Notes: generated from the sequence alone by a model not told the origin. Numbered from the stretch's first letter, positions 32,574 through 41,839 are shown. The stretch: DNA of 64,000 bases from Actinomadura citrea (GCF_013409045.1 NZ_JACCBT010000001.1:4898001-4962000); one strand, 5' to 3'. A program made the numbers and translations.

Positions 32574-33701
32574 CTAGCGGCGGAACAGGCGGACCGCCTG
32601 CTCGGCGACGGCGGCGAGCAGGGGCGCTGCGCCCGCCTTCAGCTCCTCCAGGGTGCGGGGGCCGTCGGCGAGGCTGAACGCGGCGGTCAGGCCGAGCGCG
32701 TGCAGCTCCTCCAGCGGGCCGGCGACGCCGCCGGCCAGGGCGACGCACGGGACGCCGCGGTCCCGGGCGAGCGCCGCGACCGCGGACACCACCTTGCCGC
32801 CGGCGCTCTGCCCGTCCACGCGGCCCTCCCCCGTGACGACGAGGTCGGCGCCGTCGAGCGCGGCGGGCAGGCCGACGGCCTCGGCGACCAGGAGGGCTCC
32901 CCCGGACGGCGCGGCGCCGAGCAGGCCGACGAGCCCGCCGCAGGTGCCTCCGGCCGCGCCCGCCCCGGGCAGGTCGTGCACGCGGGGGCCTCCCCGCGCG
33001 GCGACCGCGTCGGCGAAGACGGCGAGGGCGGCGTCCAGCTCGGCGACCTGGCCGGGGGACGCGCCCTTCTGCGGGCCGAACACGGCGGCGGCGCCGTCCG
33101 GCCCGACGAGCGGGTTGGTCACGTCGCAGGCCACCCGGAACCGGGTCGCGCGGACCTCCTCCGGTACGCCGGAGTCGTCGATCGACGCCAGGCGGGCGAG
33201 CGCGGCGCCGCCCGGCGGCAGCTCCCCGCCCGCGGCGTCCAGGAACCGCACGCCGAGGGCGCGCAGCAGCCCGGCTCCGCCGTCGGTGCTGGCGCTGCCG
33301 CCGATGCAGACCAGCACGTCGCGTGCGCCGCGCCGCACCGCGTCGGCGATCAGCTCGCCGGTGCCGGTGGTCGCGGCGTTCATCGGGTCGGGCGGGACGT
33401 CCTCGACCAGCGGAAGCCCGGACGCCGCGGCCAGCTCCACCACCGCCGAGCGCCCGTCGCCGGACAGCGCGTAGCGCGCCTTGACCGGGCGCCCCACCGG
33501 GTCGGTGGCGGCGACCTCGACCGCGTCGCCGCCGCGGGCGCTGAGGAAGCAGTCGAGGGTGCCCTCGCCGCCGTCGGCCATCGGCACGGCGGCCACCTGC
33601 GCGTCGGGCGCGGCGCGCCGGACGCCCGCCGCTACGGCGGCGCACACCTGCGCGGCGGACAGGCTGCCCTTGAACGAGTCGGGGGCGACGACGACCTTCA
33701 T
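32574..33701 (-). CDS. Glycerate kinase (GlxK/GarK family)
   Basis: 375 residues. It phosphorylates glycerate to 2-phosphoglycerate (or 3-phosphoglycerate) with ATP in glyoxylate/glycerate catabolism. Family blocks are VVVAPDSFKGSLSA at the N-terminus, MADGGEGTLDCF, IGGSASTDGGAGLLRALG, FGPQKGA and VVTGEGRVDGQSAGGKV. The start ATG (33701) overlaps the stop of the upstream hypothetical gene (TGATG), so translation is coupled. The TAG stop is in the right-hand CTAG of the MITE-like element. Confidence 0.92.
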   Translation of the reverse strand: MKVVVAPDSFKGSLSAAQVCAAVAAGVRRAAPDAQVAAVPMADGGEGTLDCFLSARGGDAVEVAATDPVGRPVKARYALSGDGRSAVVELAAASGLPLVEDVPPDPMNAATTGTGELIADAVRRGARDVLVCIGGSASTDGGAGLLRALGVRFLDAAGGELPPGGAALARLASIDDSGVPEEVRATRFRVACDVTNPLVGPDGAAAVFGPQKGASPGQVAELDAALAVFADAVAARGGPRVHDLPGAGAAGGTCGGLVGLLGAAPSGGALLVAEAVGLPAALDGADLVVTGEGRVDGQSAGGKVVSAVAALARDRGVPCVALAGGVAGPLEELHALGLTAAFSLADGPRTLEELKAGAAPLLAAVAEQAVRLFRR

Positions 33702-34591
33702 CAGCGCTCCGCCGCCAGCGTGGCGAGCACGGAGGCGAACTCCTCCGGCAGGACCATGGTGTCGCCCTCGTAGCGGGTCTCCAGGAAGGTCAGCTCGCCG
33801 GCGCGCCACCAGTACAGGTACGGGCTGAGCGAGCCGGGGCCCTCCTCGTAGGCGCGGTGCGCCTGCGCCTGGAGCTCGGTCGCCGCCGCCACGGCCTCGC
33901 GGTAGCGCGCCCTCGGGTGGCCTTCGGCGATCCGGAGCGGGTGGGCGACGATGAGGCTCCGGTTGGGCGCGATGACCAGCGCGCCGTACGGGCCGATCGG
34001 CAGGTACTCCTCCAGCCACGCCAGGTGGGTGACGGCGTAGAAGGTCCATCCGTGCAGGACCGAGACGCGGACGCCGCCGAGGTCCTGCTCGTCCAGCTGG
34101 AGCGGGCCGTCGGCGCGGACGTTCGCGCGGCCGAGCATGAACAGCGCGTCGCCCGACACCGGCCAGCCGCCCATCTCCTCGGTGGTGACGGTGCGGACGG
34201 TGGTGGGGGTGTCGACCACCACCACCTCGATCAGACCGGGTGCGAACGGCCGGGCGGCGAGCACCCCGTTGTCGGCCTCCGCCGGGTAGATGCGGGTGCG
34301 CAGCAGATGCTGGGCGAGGTCGAAGTCGCTGAGGTCCAGCGGCTCCTCGATCGCGGTGACGATCGTGGTGACGTGGTCGGAGACCAGCGCGGGCCAGTCG
34401 TCGCGCGGCACGAGCCGCGCGAGCTGCCGCAGGTCGCGCAGGCTGACGTGCAGCCTGTTGGCGCCCTCCAGCAGCATGACCTCGCCGGGCACGCGGCTGC
34501 ACCGGTAGCCGAGGCTCTCGGCCACGAGGACGAGCAAGGAGTCGAGGGTCCCGTCGTCCCATGGATCGGGACGGGCGTGGCGGCCGCTCAT
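33701..34591 (-). CDS. Conserved hypothetical cytoplasmic protein
   Basis: 296 residues from an ATG at 34591 with GGGAGG upstream. I do not recognise a named domain. It looks like a soluble alpha/beta protein with repeated acidic stretches; the segments SLYPYLYWWRAGELTFLE-like near the C-terminus and FMLGRANVRADGPLQLDEQDLGGVRVSVLHGW in the middle are the most structured. There are no Cys clusters, P-loop or membrane segments. It is coupled to both neighbours: ATGA with the S66 peptidase gene upstream and TGATG with glycerate kinase downstream, so it is a true member of this operon. Confidence 0.75.
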   Translation of the reverse strand: MSGRHARPDPWDDGTLDSLLVLVAESLGYRCSRVPGEVMLLEGANRLHVSLRDLRQLARLVPRDDWPALVSDHVTTIVTAIEEPLDLSDFDLAQHLLRTRIYPAEADNGVLAARPFAPGLIEVVVVDTPTTVRTVTTEEMGGWPVSGDALFMLGRANVRADGPLQLDEQDLGGVRVSVLHGWTFYAVTHLAWLEEYLPIGPYGALVIAPNRSLIVAHPLRIAEGHPRARYREAVAAATELQAQAHRAYEEGPGSLSPYLYWWRAGELTFLETRYEGDTMVLPEEFASVLATLAAER

Positions 34592-35736
34592 CGCGCACCT
34601 CCCGGGGGCGCTTCGAGGGTGAGCGCGCCGGTGTCCGGCACGGCGGGGTGCGGATGTGCGGGGTCGTGGCCCGGCGGGGCCGGGGCGTGTAGAACGGCGG
34701 GGGCGCCGAGTTCCAGGGTGTGCTGGCGCGGCCCGTGCCCGGCCGGGACGCCGGCGAGGATCGGGACGCCGAGCGGGCCGAGCCGCGCGGCGAACACCGC
34801 GTCGAGCTCGGCGGGGTCGCCGCAGTCCTTCCAGGAGCCGAGCGCGAACCCGGCGGCGCCGTCGAACCAGCCGGCCTGGAGCAGTTGGACGAGCATCCGG
34901 TCGATCCGGTAGGGGGCCTCGGTCACGTCCTCCAGGAAGACGATGCGCCCCGCGGCGGGCGGCGGGGCGTACGCGGTGCCGAGCACGGCCGCCAGGAGCG
35001 AGAGGGTGCCGCCGGTCAGCGGGCCCTCCGCGCGCCCGGGCCGCAGTGTGCGCGTGCCGGGCAGCAGGGTGGGCGACGGGGCGGCGCCACCGAACAGGGC
35101 GGTGCGCAGGGCCTCCAGGGAGGCGTCCGGCGCCGCCGGGTCGAGGTCGGCGATCACTCCGGCGGGCATGGGGCCGAAGGACGTCGTGAGCCGCAGGCGC
35201 GTTCCAAAGGCGCCGTGCAGCGCGGTGATGTCGCTGGAGCCGTGCAGGATCTTCGGCCCGCCGCCGGAGGCGACGGACGCCTCGGTGGCGGCGCGCAGGG
35301 CGTCCCAGTCGAGACGGTCGAGGACGCGGGTGGCGCCGTAGCCGCCCCGCGCGCAGACCACGGCGCGGACCCGCGGGTCGCACCAGGCGGCCTGGAGGTC
35401 GGCGGCGCGGTCGGCGTCGGTGCCGGCCAGCCGGTGCCAGTCGCCGCGCACAGGTCCCGCCGCGCCCAGGTTGACACGGTCGAGGGCGTGCTTGCCGACC
35501 ACGACGTCAAGGCCGAGATCGCGCAGGACGGCGCAGCCCGCCTCCAGCCGGGCGGGCTCGGCGGGGCCGCTGGGCGCGACCACCGCGACGCGGTCGCCGG
35601 GCCGCAACCGCGCGTACCTGCGGGCCTTGCGCGCACGCTCCGCACCGCCGGGCGTGCCGACGGCGGGCGCGTCCGGCGACCCGTGGGTCGCCACCGCGCG
35701 GGCGCCCCCGCTGTTCAACCCGATCCCTCCTCGCAC
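34588..35736 (-). CDS. S66-family LD-carboxypeptidase / MccF-like peptidase
   Basis: 382 residues if it begins at GTG 35736. A TTG at 35718, with GGAGGG at good spacing, would remove six residues and is credible. PGDRVAVVAPSGPAEPARLEAG opens the fold. VCARGGYGATRVLDRLDWDA and KILHGSSDITALH (catalytic Ser near 170) are family blocks. The Glu/His of the Ser-Glu-His triad would be in FLEDVTEAPYRIDRM and AGHGPRQHTLELG. Members recycle murein tetrapeptides or cleave peptide-nucleotide antibiotics. It appears cytoplasmic. It leads the three-gene operon ending in glycerate kinase. Confidence 0.85.
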   Translation of the reverse strand: MRGGIGLNSGGARAVATHGSPDAPAVGTPGGAERARKARRYARLRPGDRVAVVAPSGPAEPARLEAGCAVLRDLGLDVVVGKHALDRVNLGAAGPVRGDWHRLAGTDADRAADLQAAWCDPRVRAVVCARGGYGATRVLDRLDWDALRAATEASVASGGGPKILHGSSDITALHGAFGTRLRLTTSFGPMPAGVIADLDPAAPDASLEALRTALFGGAAPSPTLLPGTRTLRPGRAEGPLTGGTLSLLAAVLGTAYAPPPAAGRIVFLEDVTEAPYRIDRMLVQLLQAGWFDGAAGFALGSWKDCGDPAELDAVFAARLGPLGVPILAGVPAGHGPRQHTLELGAPAVLHAPAPPGHDPAHPHPAVPDTGALTLEAPPGGAR

Positions 35737-35806
35737 CGCGACGGATAGAGCTTGTCAGGATCCGGACGCCAGTGGAAGGGGCGACCGGTCACGACCCGCC
35801 AACAGA

Positions 35807-36574
35807 TCATCGCCCCGTGCCGAGCGCGAGGCCGGCGAGCCGCGGCAGCGTCTCGCCGATCGGCCGGCGCAGCACCGCGTCGGCCAGCCCATCGTAGGGC
35901 GTCTCCTCCGCGTTGATGATCACCAGGCGGGCACCGTGGTCGACCGCCTCCAGGCACAGCCCGGCGGCGGGCTGCACCGTGAGCGAGGTGCCGACGGCCA
36001 GGAACAGGTCGCAGGACCGCGCGGCGGTGATCGCCGCGTCCAGGACGTGCTGGTCGAGGGCCTGGCCGAAGGAGATCGTCGCGGACTTCTGGATGCCCCC
36101 GCACTCGGCGCAGGGCGGGTCGGCCTCCCCGGCCTCCACGCGCGCGATGATCTCCTGCATCGGGGTGCGCAGCTCGCAGGACAGGCACACGGCCTCGCGC
36201 GCGGTCCCGTGGATCTCGATGACGGCGCCGTCGGTGGATCCGGCCCGCTGGTGCAGGCCGTCGATGTTCTGGGTGATCAGGGCGCGGAGCCGTCCCGCCC
36301 GCTCCAGCTCGACCAGCGCGGCGTGCGCGGCGTTGGGCTCGGCCTCCCAGACGGGGGCGTCGCGCCGGGCCCGCCAGGCGCGGCGCCGCACCTCGGGGTC
36401 GGCGAGGTAGGAGCCGATCGTGGACATCGCCTCCGCCGACGGGTCGCGCGTCCAGACGCCGTTCGGGCCGCGGAAGTCGGGGATCCCGCTGTCGGTGGAG
36501 ATGCCGGCGCCGGTGAGCACCGTGATCGCCTCGGCCTCCGGCAGGAGGCGGGCCAGCGTGATGGGAGCGTCCAC
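35807..36574 (-). CDS. Sir2-family NAD+-dependent protein deacylase
   Basis: 255 residues from a GTG at 36574 (frame open to 36601). GAGISTDSGIPDFRG (about 23-37) and ITQNIDGLHQRAG (about 101-113) bind NAD+; the catalytic His follows in IEIHGTA. A structural zinc site is formed by CLSCEL and CAECGG. It removes acetyl or other acyl groups from Lys. Actinobacterial sirtuins often act on acyl-CoA synthetases, and the genome has two such enzymes nearby, but no direct link can be seen. Divergent from the sulfotransferase gene. Confidence 0.92.
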   Translation of the reverse strand: MDAPITLARLLPEAEAITVLTGAGISTDSGIPDFRGPNGVWTRDPSAEAMSTIGSYLADPEVRRRAWRARRDAPVWEAEPNAAHAALVELERAGRLRALITQNIDGLHQRAGSTDGAVIEIHGTAREAVCLSCELRTPMQEIIARVEAGEADPPCAECGGIQKSATISFGQALDQHVLDAAITAARSCDLFLAVGTSLTVQPAAGLCLEAVDHGARLVIINAEETPYDGLADAVLRRPIGETLPRLAGLALGTGR

Positions 36575-36715
36575 CGCACCATGGTAGGTCCAGCGCCGCA
36601 CCGCGCGTCCCGGCGACGGGACGGGCCGCTCCGGTTAACGGATGGGTATCGGGCGGGCCCTTACGGAGGGTCACGGACCGACCGGCCCTCAAAAGGTGAC
36701 AAACTTGGCCCGGTT

Positions 36716-37681
36716 ATGAGGTCGACGCCGCACATCCTGGTGATCAACGGCACCAAGGTCCGCCGCCCGGTGTTCATCCTGGGCGCGCCGCACTCGGGTG
36801 CGGAGCTGCTGGCGCGCGCGGTCAAGCGCTCACCCGGCTTCCACCTGACCACCGGCCGGCCGGACGTCCTGCGCGTCACCTACGCGTTCGCCCGGCAGCC
36901 CTCGATCGCCGAGCGCGGGGAGGGCGCCGCACGCGTGCTGCGGGACGCCTACGCGCAGGCGTGGCAGGTGTCGGCGCGGGCCTGCGGGGAGTGCCCGGAC
37001 GAGTGCCGCGAGATGGGCGGGCTGCCGCCGCGCCCGCCCGGCCGGACGGAGGGGCCCGCGCCCGGCTCCGAGGCGCCCGGCCCGTGCGTGCGGGCGCAGG
37101 GGCTCGCCCGGTACGCCGACGCCTCCCCCGACCTGATCTACAGCGCCGACGTGCTGCTGGACGCCTTCCCCGACGCCCAGCTCGTCCAGGTGATCCGGGA
37201 CGGCCGGGACGTGGTCGCCGACATGCTGGCCGACGAGCGCTGCCTGGCCTGGTTCAAGCCGGGTCTGGCCAACCTCGACACGGTGTTCCCCAACCCGTTC
37301 TTCGGCGTCGAGGACCACACGGACCGGAGCCGGTGGCCGCGCGCGGCGACCGCCGTGAAGTGCGCCCTGCGGTGGCGGGGGTCCGTGCGGTTGAGCGCGA
37401 AACTCCGCCTCCAGGTTCCCGAGGAGCAGCTGGTCACGATTCGCTACGAGGAACTGGTGGCCCGGCCGCGCCGCGTCGGCGCCGAGCTGTCGGAGTACCT
37501 GGACGCGCCGCTGTCGAAGTCGGCGTTCTCGGGACTGGTGCGTGCCGGGGCGCGGGACGCCGCCGAGCCGGGCGTCGGGGTGTGGCGCGAGCGCCTCACC
37601 CCGCGGCAGGCCGCCCAGGTCGAGAAGATCGCGGGGACGGAGCTGCTGCGCCTCGGCTACCCGCTCGGCTCCGAGACCTGA
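36716..37681 (+). CDS. Sulfotransferase family protein
   Basis: 321 residues from an ATG at 36716. The 5'-phosphosulfate loop is RPVFILGAPHSGAELLARAV (about 17-36) and the 3'-phosphate binding segment is VIRDGRDVVADML (about 159-171). The C-terminal IRYEELVARPRRVGAELSEYLD is common to PAPS-dependent sulfotransferases. A Cys- and Pro-rich insertion (ACGECPDECREM..) at 86-125 is unusual and of unknown role. The acceptor is unknown. It has no signal peptide. It converges on the ABC transporter gene with 7 bp between stops. Confidence 0.85.
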   Translation: MRSTPHILVINGTKVRRPVFILGAPHSGAELLARAVKRSPGFHLTTGRPDVLRVTYAFARQPSIAERGEGAARVLRDAYAQAWQVSARACGECPDECREMGGLPPRPPGRTEGPAPGSEAPGPCVRAQGLARYADASPDLIYSADVLLDAFPDAQLVQVIRDGRDVVADMLADERCLAWFKPGLANLDTVFPNPFFGVEDHTDRSRWPRAATAVKCALRWRGSVRLSAKLRLQVPEEQLVTIRYEELVARPRRVGAELSEYLDAPLSKSAFSGLVRAGARDAAEPGVGVWRERLTPRQAAQVEKIAGTELLRLGYPLGSET

Positions 37682-37688
37682 ACGGCCG

Positions 37689-39671
37689 CTACTCGGCCCC
37701 CAGCGGCTCGGCCCCCAGCGGCTCGGCCCGCCGCTCGCCCGCCGGGTCCGGGTCACGCTGGTGCGAGAACTGCGTGCGGTAGAGCTCGGCGTACAGGCCG
37801 CCCTCCAGCAGCAGCTCCTCGTGGCGACCGCGCTCGGCGACCCGGCCGCCGTCGATCACCAGGATCTGGTCGGCCTCCCGGATCGTGGACAGCCGGTGCG
37901 CGATCACCAGCGACGTCCGCCCCGCGAGGGCGGTGCGCAGGGCCCGCTGGACGGCCGCCTCGGACTCGGAGTCCAGGTGCGCGGTCGCCTCGTCCAGCAC
38001 GACCACCGACGGCGCCTTGAGCAGCAGCCGGGCGATCGCGAGCCGCTGCTTCTCCCCGCCCGACAGCCGGTAGCCGCGATCGCCGACGACGGTGTCCAGG
38101 CCCTCGGGCATGTCGGCGACGAGCCCGCCGATGTGCGCGGCCTCCAGTGCGGCGAGGATCTCCTCGTCGGAGGCGTCCGGACGGGCGTAGCGCATGTTCT
38201 CGCGGATCGAGTCGTGGAACAGGTGGGCGTCCTGGCTGACGACGCCGATCTCGGCGCGCAGCGATTCGAGCGTGACGTCGCGGACGTCGACGCCGCCGAT
38301 CCGGACCGCGCCGGCGGACACGTCGTAGAGCCGCGACACCAGATGCGTGATCGTCGACTTGCCCGCGCCGGACGGTCCGACGAGCGCGACCAGCTGCCCC
38401 GGCGCGGCGGCGAAGTCGACGTCGTGCAGCACCTCGCGGCCGGGCGCGGTGTCGATGCGGGCGATCGACTCCAGCGAGGCCAGCGACACCTCGTCCCCCG
38501 ACGGGTAGGCGAACCGGACGTGGTCGAACTCGATCGACGGCGCCTTCGCGAGCGCCGGGCCCGAGCCGTTGCCGGACGGCGTGCGGGCCTCGCCCAGCTT
38601 CCGGGCGTCCTCGCGATCGCGGACCAGCGGCTTCAGGTCGAGCACCTCGAACACGCGGTCGAAGCTGACGAGCGCGGTCATCACGTCCACGTGCACGTTG
38701 GACAGCGCGGTCAGCGGCCCGTACATCCGGGTCAGCAGGGTGGCCAGCGCGACGAGCGTGCCGAGCTCGAAGGTGCCGTCCACCACCAGGTAGCCGCCGA
38801 CGCCGTAGACCATGGCGGTGGCCAGCGCGGCGACCAGGGTCAGCGCGGTGAAGAAGACCCGCCCGTACATGGCGGCGACGATGCCGACGTCGCGGACGCG
38901 GGCGGCGCGGCCGGAGAAGTTCTCCTCCTCCTCGGCGGGCCGCCCGTAGAGCTTGGCGAGCATGGCCCCGGCGACGTTGAACCGCTCGGTCATCAGCGAG
39001 CCCATCTCGGCGTCCAGCACCATCTGCTCGCGGCTGACCCGCTGGAGCCGCTTGCCGACCCACTTGGCCGGCAGGATGAAGATCGGGAGCAGCAGCAGCG
39101 CGATCACCGTGACCTGCCAGGACAGGATGAGCATCGTCACCAGCACCAGGACCAGGCTGATCACGTTGGACACCACCGACGACAGGGTGGTGGTGAGGGC
39201 GCGCTGCGCGCCGATGACGTCGTTGTTGAGGCGGCTGACGAGCGAACCCGTCTGCGCCCGCATGAAGAACGCGACGGGCTGCCGCTGGACGTGCGCGAAC
39301 ACCTGGCTGCGCAGGTCGTAGATGAGCCCCTCGCCGATGCGCGCCGAGTACCAGCGCTGCGCGAGGCCGAGCACGGCCTCCACCAGGGCGAGCCCGGCGA
39401 CGGCGCCCGCGAGCCAGATCACGACGCTCGACCGGCCCGGCACGATGCCGCGGTCGATGATCCCCTTGAGCAGCAGCGGGTTGGCGACGACGATCACCGC
39501 GGCCAGCGAGTTCAACGTGAGGAAGACCGCCAGCTCGCGGACGTAGGGCCGGGCGTAGCCCGCGATCCGCCCCACGGTGCCGGGCGCCAGCTTCTGCCGG
39601 GTGACGGAGCTGTCCTTGCGGAAGGACGCCATCACCTGCCAGCCGTTGCCCGACATTCCCGGCATTCCCAC
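37689..39671 (-). CDS. ABC exporter half-transporter (TM domain fused to ATPase)
   Basis: 660 residues from a GTG at 39671 with GGAGG upstream; ATGs at 39665, 39656 and 39632 are alternatives. Six TM helices (about 40-350) precede the nucleotide-binding domain: Walker A GPSGAGKSTI, Q-loop VVSQDAHLF, signature LSGGEKQRLAIARLLL, Walker B SVVVLDEATAHLD, and H-loop IAHRLSTI. It probably works as a homodimer exporting lipids or drugs. The C-terminus ends in a duplicated EPLGA unit encoded by 15-bp tandem repeats. Direct repeats at 39698-39717 are the best regulatory candidate. Confidence 0.92.
   Translation of the reverse strand: MGMPGMSGNGWQVMASFRKDSSVTRQKLAPGTVGRIAGYARPYVRELAVFLTLNSLAAVIVVANPLLLKGIIDRGIVPGRSSVVIWLAGAVAGLALVEAVLGLAQRWYSARIGEGLIYDLRSQVFAHVQRQPVAFFMRAQTGSLVSRLNNDVIGAQRALTTTLSSVVSNVISLVLVLVTMLILSWQVTVIALLLLPIFILPAKWVGKRLQRVSREQMVLDAEMGSLMTERFNVAGAMLAKLYGRPAEEEENFSGRAARVRDVGIVAAMYGRVFFTALTLVAALATAMVYGVGGYLVVDGTFELGTLVALATLLTRMYGPLTALSNVHVDVMTALVSFDRVFEVLDLKPLVRDREDARKLGEARTPSGNGSGPALAKAPSIEFDHVRFAYPSGDEVSLASLESIARIDTAPGREVLHDVDFAAAPGQLVALVGPSGAGKSTITHLVSRLYDVSAGAVRIGGVDVRDVTLESLRAEIGVVSQDAHLFHDSIRENMRYARPDASDEEILAALEAAHIGGLVADMPEGLDTVVGDRGYRLSGGEKQRLAIARLLLKAPSVVVLDEATAHLDSESEAAVQRALRTALAGRTSLVIAHRLSTIREADQILVIDGGRVAERGRHEELLLEGGLYAELYRTQFSHQRDPDPAGERRAEPLGAEPLGAE
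37692..37721. repeat. 15-bp tandem repeat in the 3' end of the ABC exporter gene
   Basis: Two exact copies of CTCGGCCCCCAGCGG (37692-37706, 37707-37721) plus a partial third. They encode the terminal EPLGA-EPLGA-E of the transporter. The unit is a multiple of three, so copy changes lengthen or shorten the tail without frameshift. Confidence 0.85.
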
Positions 39672-39697
39672 GAGCGCCTCCGGTAGAGCCTGGACGT

Positions 39698-39717
39698 ATC
39701 AAGTACGTAATCAAGTA
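39698..39717. promoter_or_regulatory. Direct repeats ATCAAGTA upstream of the ABC exporter
   Basis: ATCAAGTA occurs at 39698-39705 and 39710-39717, with TACGTA between, 27-46 bp before the GTG start. The 12-bp period and AT-richness suggest a regulator site or promoter core. No regulator gene is adjacent. Confidence 0.45.
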
Positions 39718-39862
39718 AGCATCTCAGTATCCGGCGGGCACAACGCGCCCCCGCCCGCCCGTCTTCCCGGCTCCGCTCACGGCGTAACACGCCTCTGGAC
39801 AACCCGCTCGCGGCGGTGTAACCGTGATCTCCACTTCCAGGCTCACACCCCCAGGAGCCCCC

Positions 39863-41794
39863 ATGAGACGACGACGCCTCACCGGCGGCGCCGGCGTGAT
39901 CACCCTCACCGCCGCGCTCGCCGCCGCCACCGCGCTGCCCGCCGCGGCGGCCGGACCCGCCAGGTCCGCGCCCCGGCCGCCGGGCGCCCCTCAGGTCACG
40001 GTGAAGAACGGGGAGACGCAGCCGGTGTTCTCCCGCGCCGACGCCGTCACCCAGACCGTGAACATCGAGACCACGGCCGACAGCGACCGCGACGGCGTGC
40101 GGGACCGCGTGCAGTTGCGGATCATGCGCCCGAGGGAGACCGACGGCGCCGGGCTCAAGGTCCCGACGATCCTGGAGCCGAGCCCGTACTGGGCCGGGAT
40201 CAACGACGTCCCGAACCACCCGGTCGACATCGGCGACGCCGGCGCCCGGTCGCTCACCTCCTCGCGGCGCGACCTGGCCGAGATCTTCCCCGGCTACTAC
40301 GACAACTACTTCCTGCCGCGCGGCTACGCCGTCGCCGACCTGGACAGCATCGGGACGGGCGGCTCGACCGGCTGCCCGACCTCCGGGGACCGCAGCGAGC
40401 AGGCGGGCGCGAAGGCCGCCGTGGACTGGCTGAACGGGCGGGCCCGGGGCTGGGCTCCGGACGGCGCGCCGGTGAAGGCGACCTGGTCCACCGGGAACGT
40501 CGGCATGATCGGCCAGTCCTACGACGGGACGCTCCCCAACATGGCCGCCGCCACCGGAGTCGAGGGACTGAAGGCCATCGTCCCGATCGCCGGCATCTCC
40601 AGCTGGTACGACTACTACCGCGCGGGCGGCGGCGTGGTCGCGCCCGGCGGCTACCAGGGCGAGGACCTGGACGTCCTGGCCAAGGCCGTGCTGACCCGGA
40701 AGGACCCCGAGGTCTGCGCGAAGATCATCGACGGCATCGAGGCGGCCCAGGACCGCGAGACCGGCGACTACTCCAAGGTGTGGGCCGAGCGCGACTACGT
40801 CGGCCAGGCGCGGAGGGTGCGCGCCGCCGTCATGGTGGTGCACGGGCTCAACGACTGGAACGTCAAGATCAAAAACTCCGTGCAGTGGTGGAACGCGCTG
40901 AAGGAAGCGGGCGTCCCGCGCAAGCTGTGGCTCCACCAGGGCAACCACTCCACGCCGTTCCGCTGGCGGGTCGAGGAATGGCTGCGCCAGACGCTGCACT
41001 GGTTCGACCGCTACCTGTACGGCGTCCGCAACGGGATCGAGCGCGAGCCGCGCGTGGACGTCCAGCACGCGGATGGGACGTGGGAGACGGCGACGGACTG
41101 GCCCGTCCCCGGCACGCGCACCGTCCCGGTCAGCCTCAACGCGGGACCGGCCGGGCAGCCGGGCGCCCTCGGCCTCAGGCCCCGGTCAGGCGCGGCGCAG
41201 TCGTTCACGGACGCGGGCAAGACCCGCACGGCCGAGCAGCTCCTCGTGGGCGAGGACCAGGCGGACCCGAACCGGCTCGCCTACCTGACCGGGCCGCTGG
41301 CGAGGCCCGTCCGGGTGGACGGCATCCCCTCGATGTCGCTGCGGGCCTCCCTCGACGGCCGGTCGCCGTACCTGACGGCACTGCTGGTCGACTACGGCAC
41401 CGACACCCGTCCCACGGGCGCGCGGGTCAACACCGGCGAGCAGGTCTGCTACGGCCAGAGCGTGCCGGGCGACTCCGGCTGCACGATCCGGCAGGCGCTG
41501 CACACCGAGACCGCCCCCTACAAGATCATCACGCGGGGGTGGCTGGACGCGCGGAACCGGCACGGCTTCGCCCGGACCGAGCCGATCGAGGCCGGGCGGA
41601 CCTACACCTTCCGGTGGGACCTCGAACCGGCCGACTACACGGTGAAGGCCGGGCACCGGCTCGGCGTGATCCTGCTGTCCACCGACCACGACTACACGCT
41701 CCGCTACCCGGCGGGGACGAAGGTCGGCGTGCGGCCGGGCGTCAGCAGGGTGCTGCTGCCGCTGGCGCGGGGCGGCCGGGAGTCGCTCCAGTAG
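39863..41794 (+). CDS. Secreted S15-family X-Pro dipeptidyl-peptidase (PepX-like)
   Basis: 643 residues from an ATG at 39863 (AGGAG upstream). A Sec-type signal peptide is clear: MRRRRLTGG, a hydrophobic core (VITLTAALAAATALPAAAA) and probable cleavage after an A-x-A near residue 30. The catalytic Ser is in MIGQSYDGTLP, the Asp in VVHGLNDWNV, the His in HQGNHSTPF. The C-terminal half is a jelly-roll substrate-binding domain of the CocE/NonD type. It releases X-Pro dipeptides from extracellular peptides. Upstream regulation is not evident. Confidence 0.92.
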   Translation: MRRRRLTGGAGVITLTAALAAATALPAAAAGPARSAPRPPGAPQVTVKNGETQPVFSRADAVTQTVNIETTADSDRDGVRDRVQLRIMRPRETDGAGLKVPTILEPSPYWAGINDVPNHPVDIGDAGARSLTSSRRDLAEIFPGYYDNYFLPRGYAVADLDSIGTGGSTGCPTSGDRSEQAGAKAAVDWLNGRARGWAPDGAPVKATWSTGNVGMIGQSYDGTLPNMAAATGVEGLKAIVPIAGISSWYDYYRAGGGVVAPGGYQGEDLDVLAKAVLTRKDPEVCAKIIDGIEAAQDRETGDYSKVWAERDYVGQARRVRAAVMVVHGLNDWNVKIKNSVQWWNALKEAGVPRKLWLHQGNHSTPFRWRVEEWLRQTLHWFDRYLYGVRNGIEREPRVDVQHADGTWETATDWPVPGTRTVPVSLNAGPAGQPGALGLRPRSGAAQSFTDAGKTRTAEQLLVGEDQADPNRLAYLTGPLARPVRVDGIPSMSLRASLDGRSPYLTALLVDYGTDTRPTGARVNTGEQVCYGQSVPGDSGCTIRQALHTETAPYKIITRGWLDARNRHGFARTEPIEAGRTYTFRWDLEPADYTVKAGHRLGVILLSTDHDYTLRYPAGTKVGVRPGVSRVLLPLARGGRESLQ

Positions 41795-41805
41795 CGCGGC
41801 GCGGC

Positions 41806-41839
41806 GGGCCGGGGGCGGGGGACGCCTCTCCCCCGGCCC
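41806..41839. terminator. Hairpin between convergent genes
   Basis: A 10-bp perfect stem, GGGCCGGGGG (41806-41815) with CCCCCGGCCC (41830-41839), in the 51 bp separating the peptidase and crotonase stop codons. Probably bidirectional. Confidence 0.7.

Noticed and set aside
37542..39686. 714-codon plus-strand frame opposite the ABC exporter
   Set aside because: Antisense shadow; the minus strand has all ABC motifs in order.
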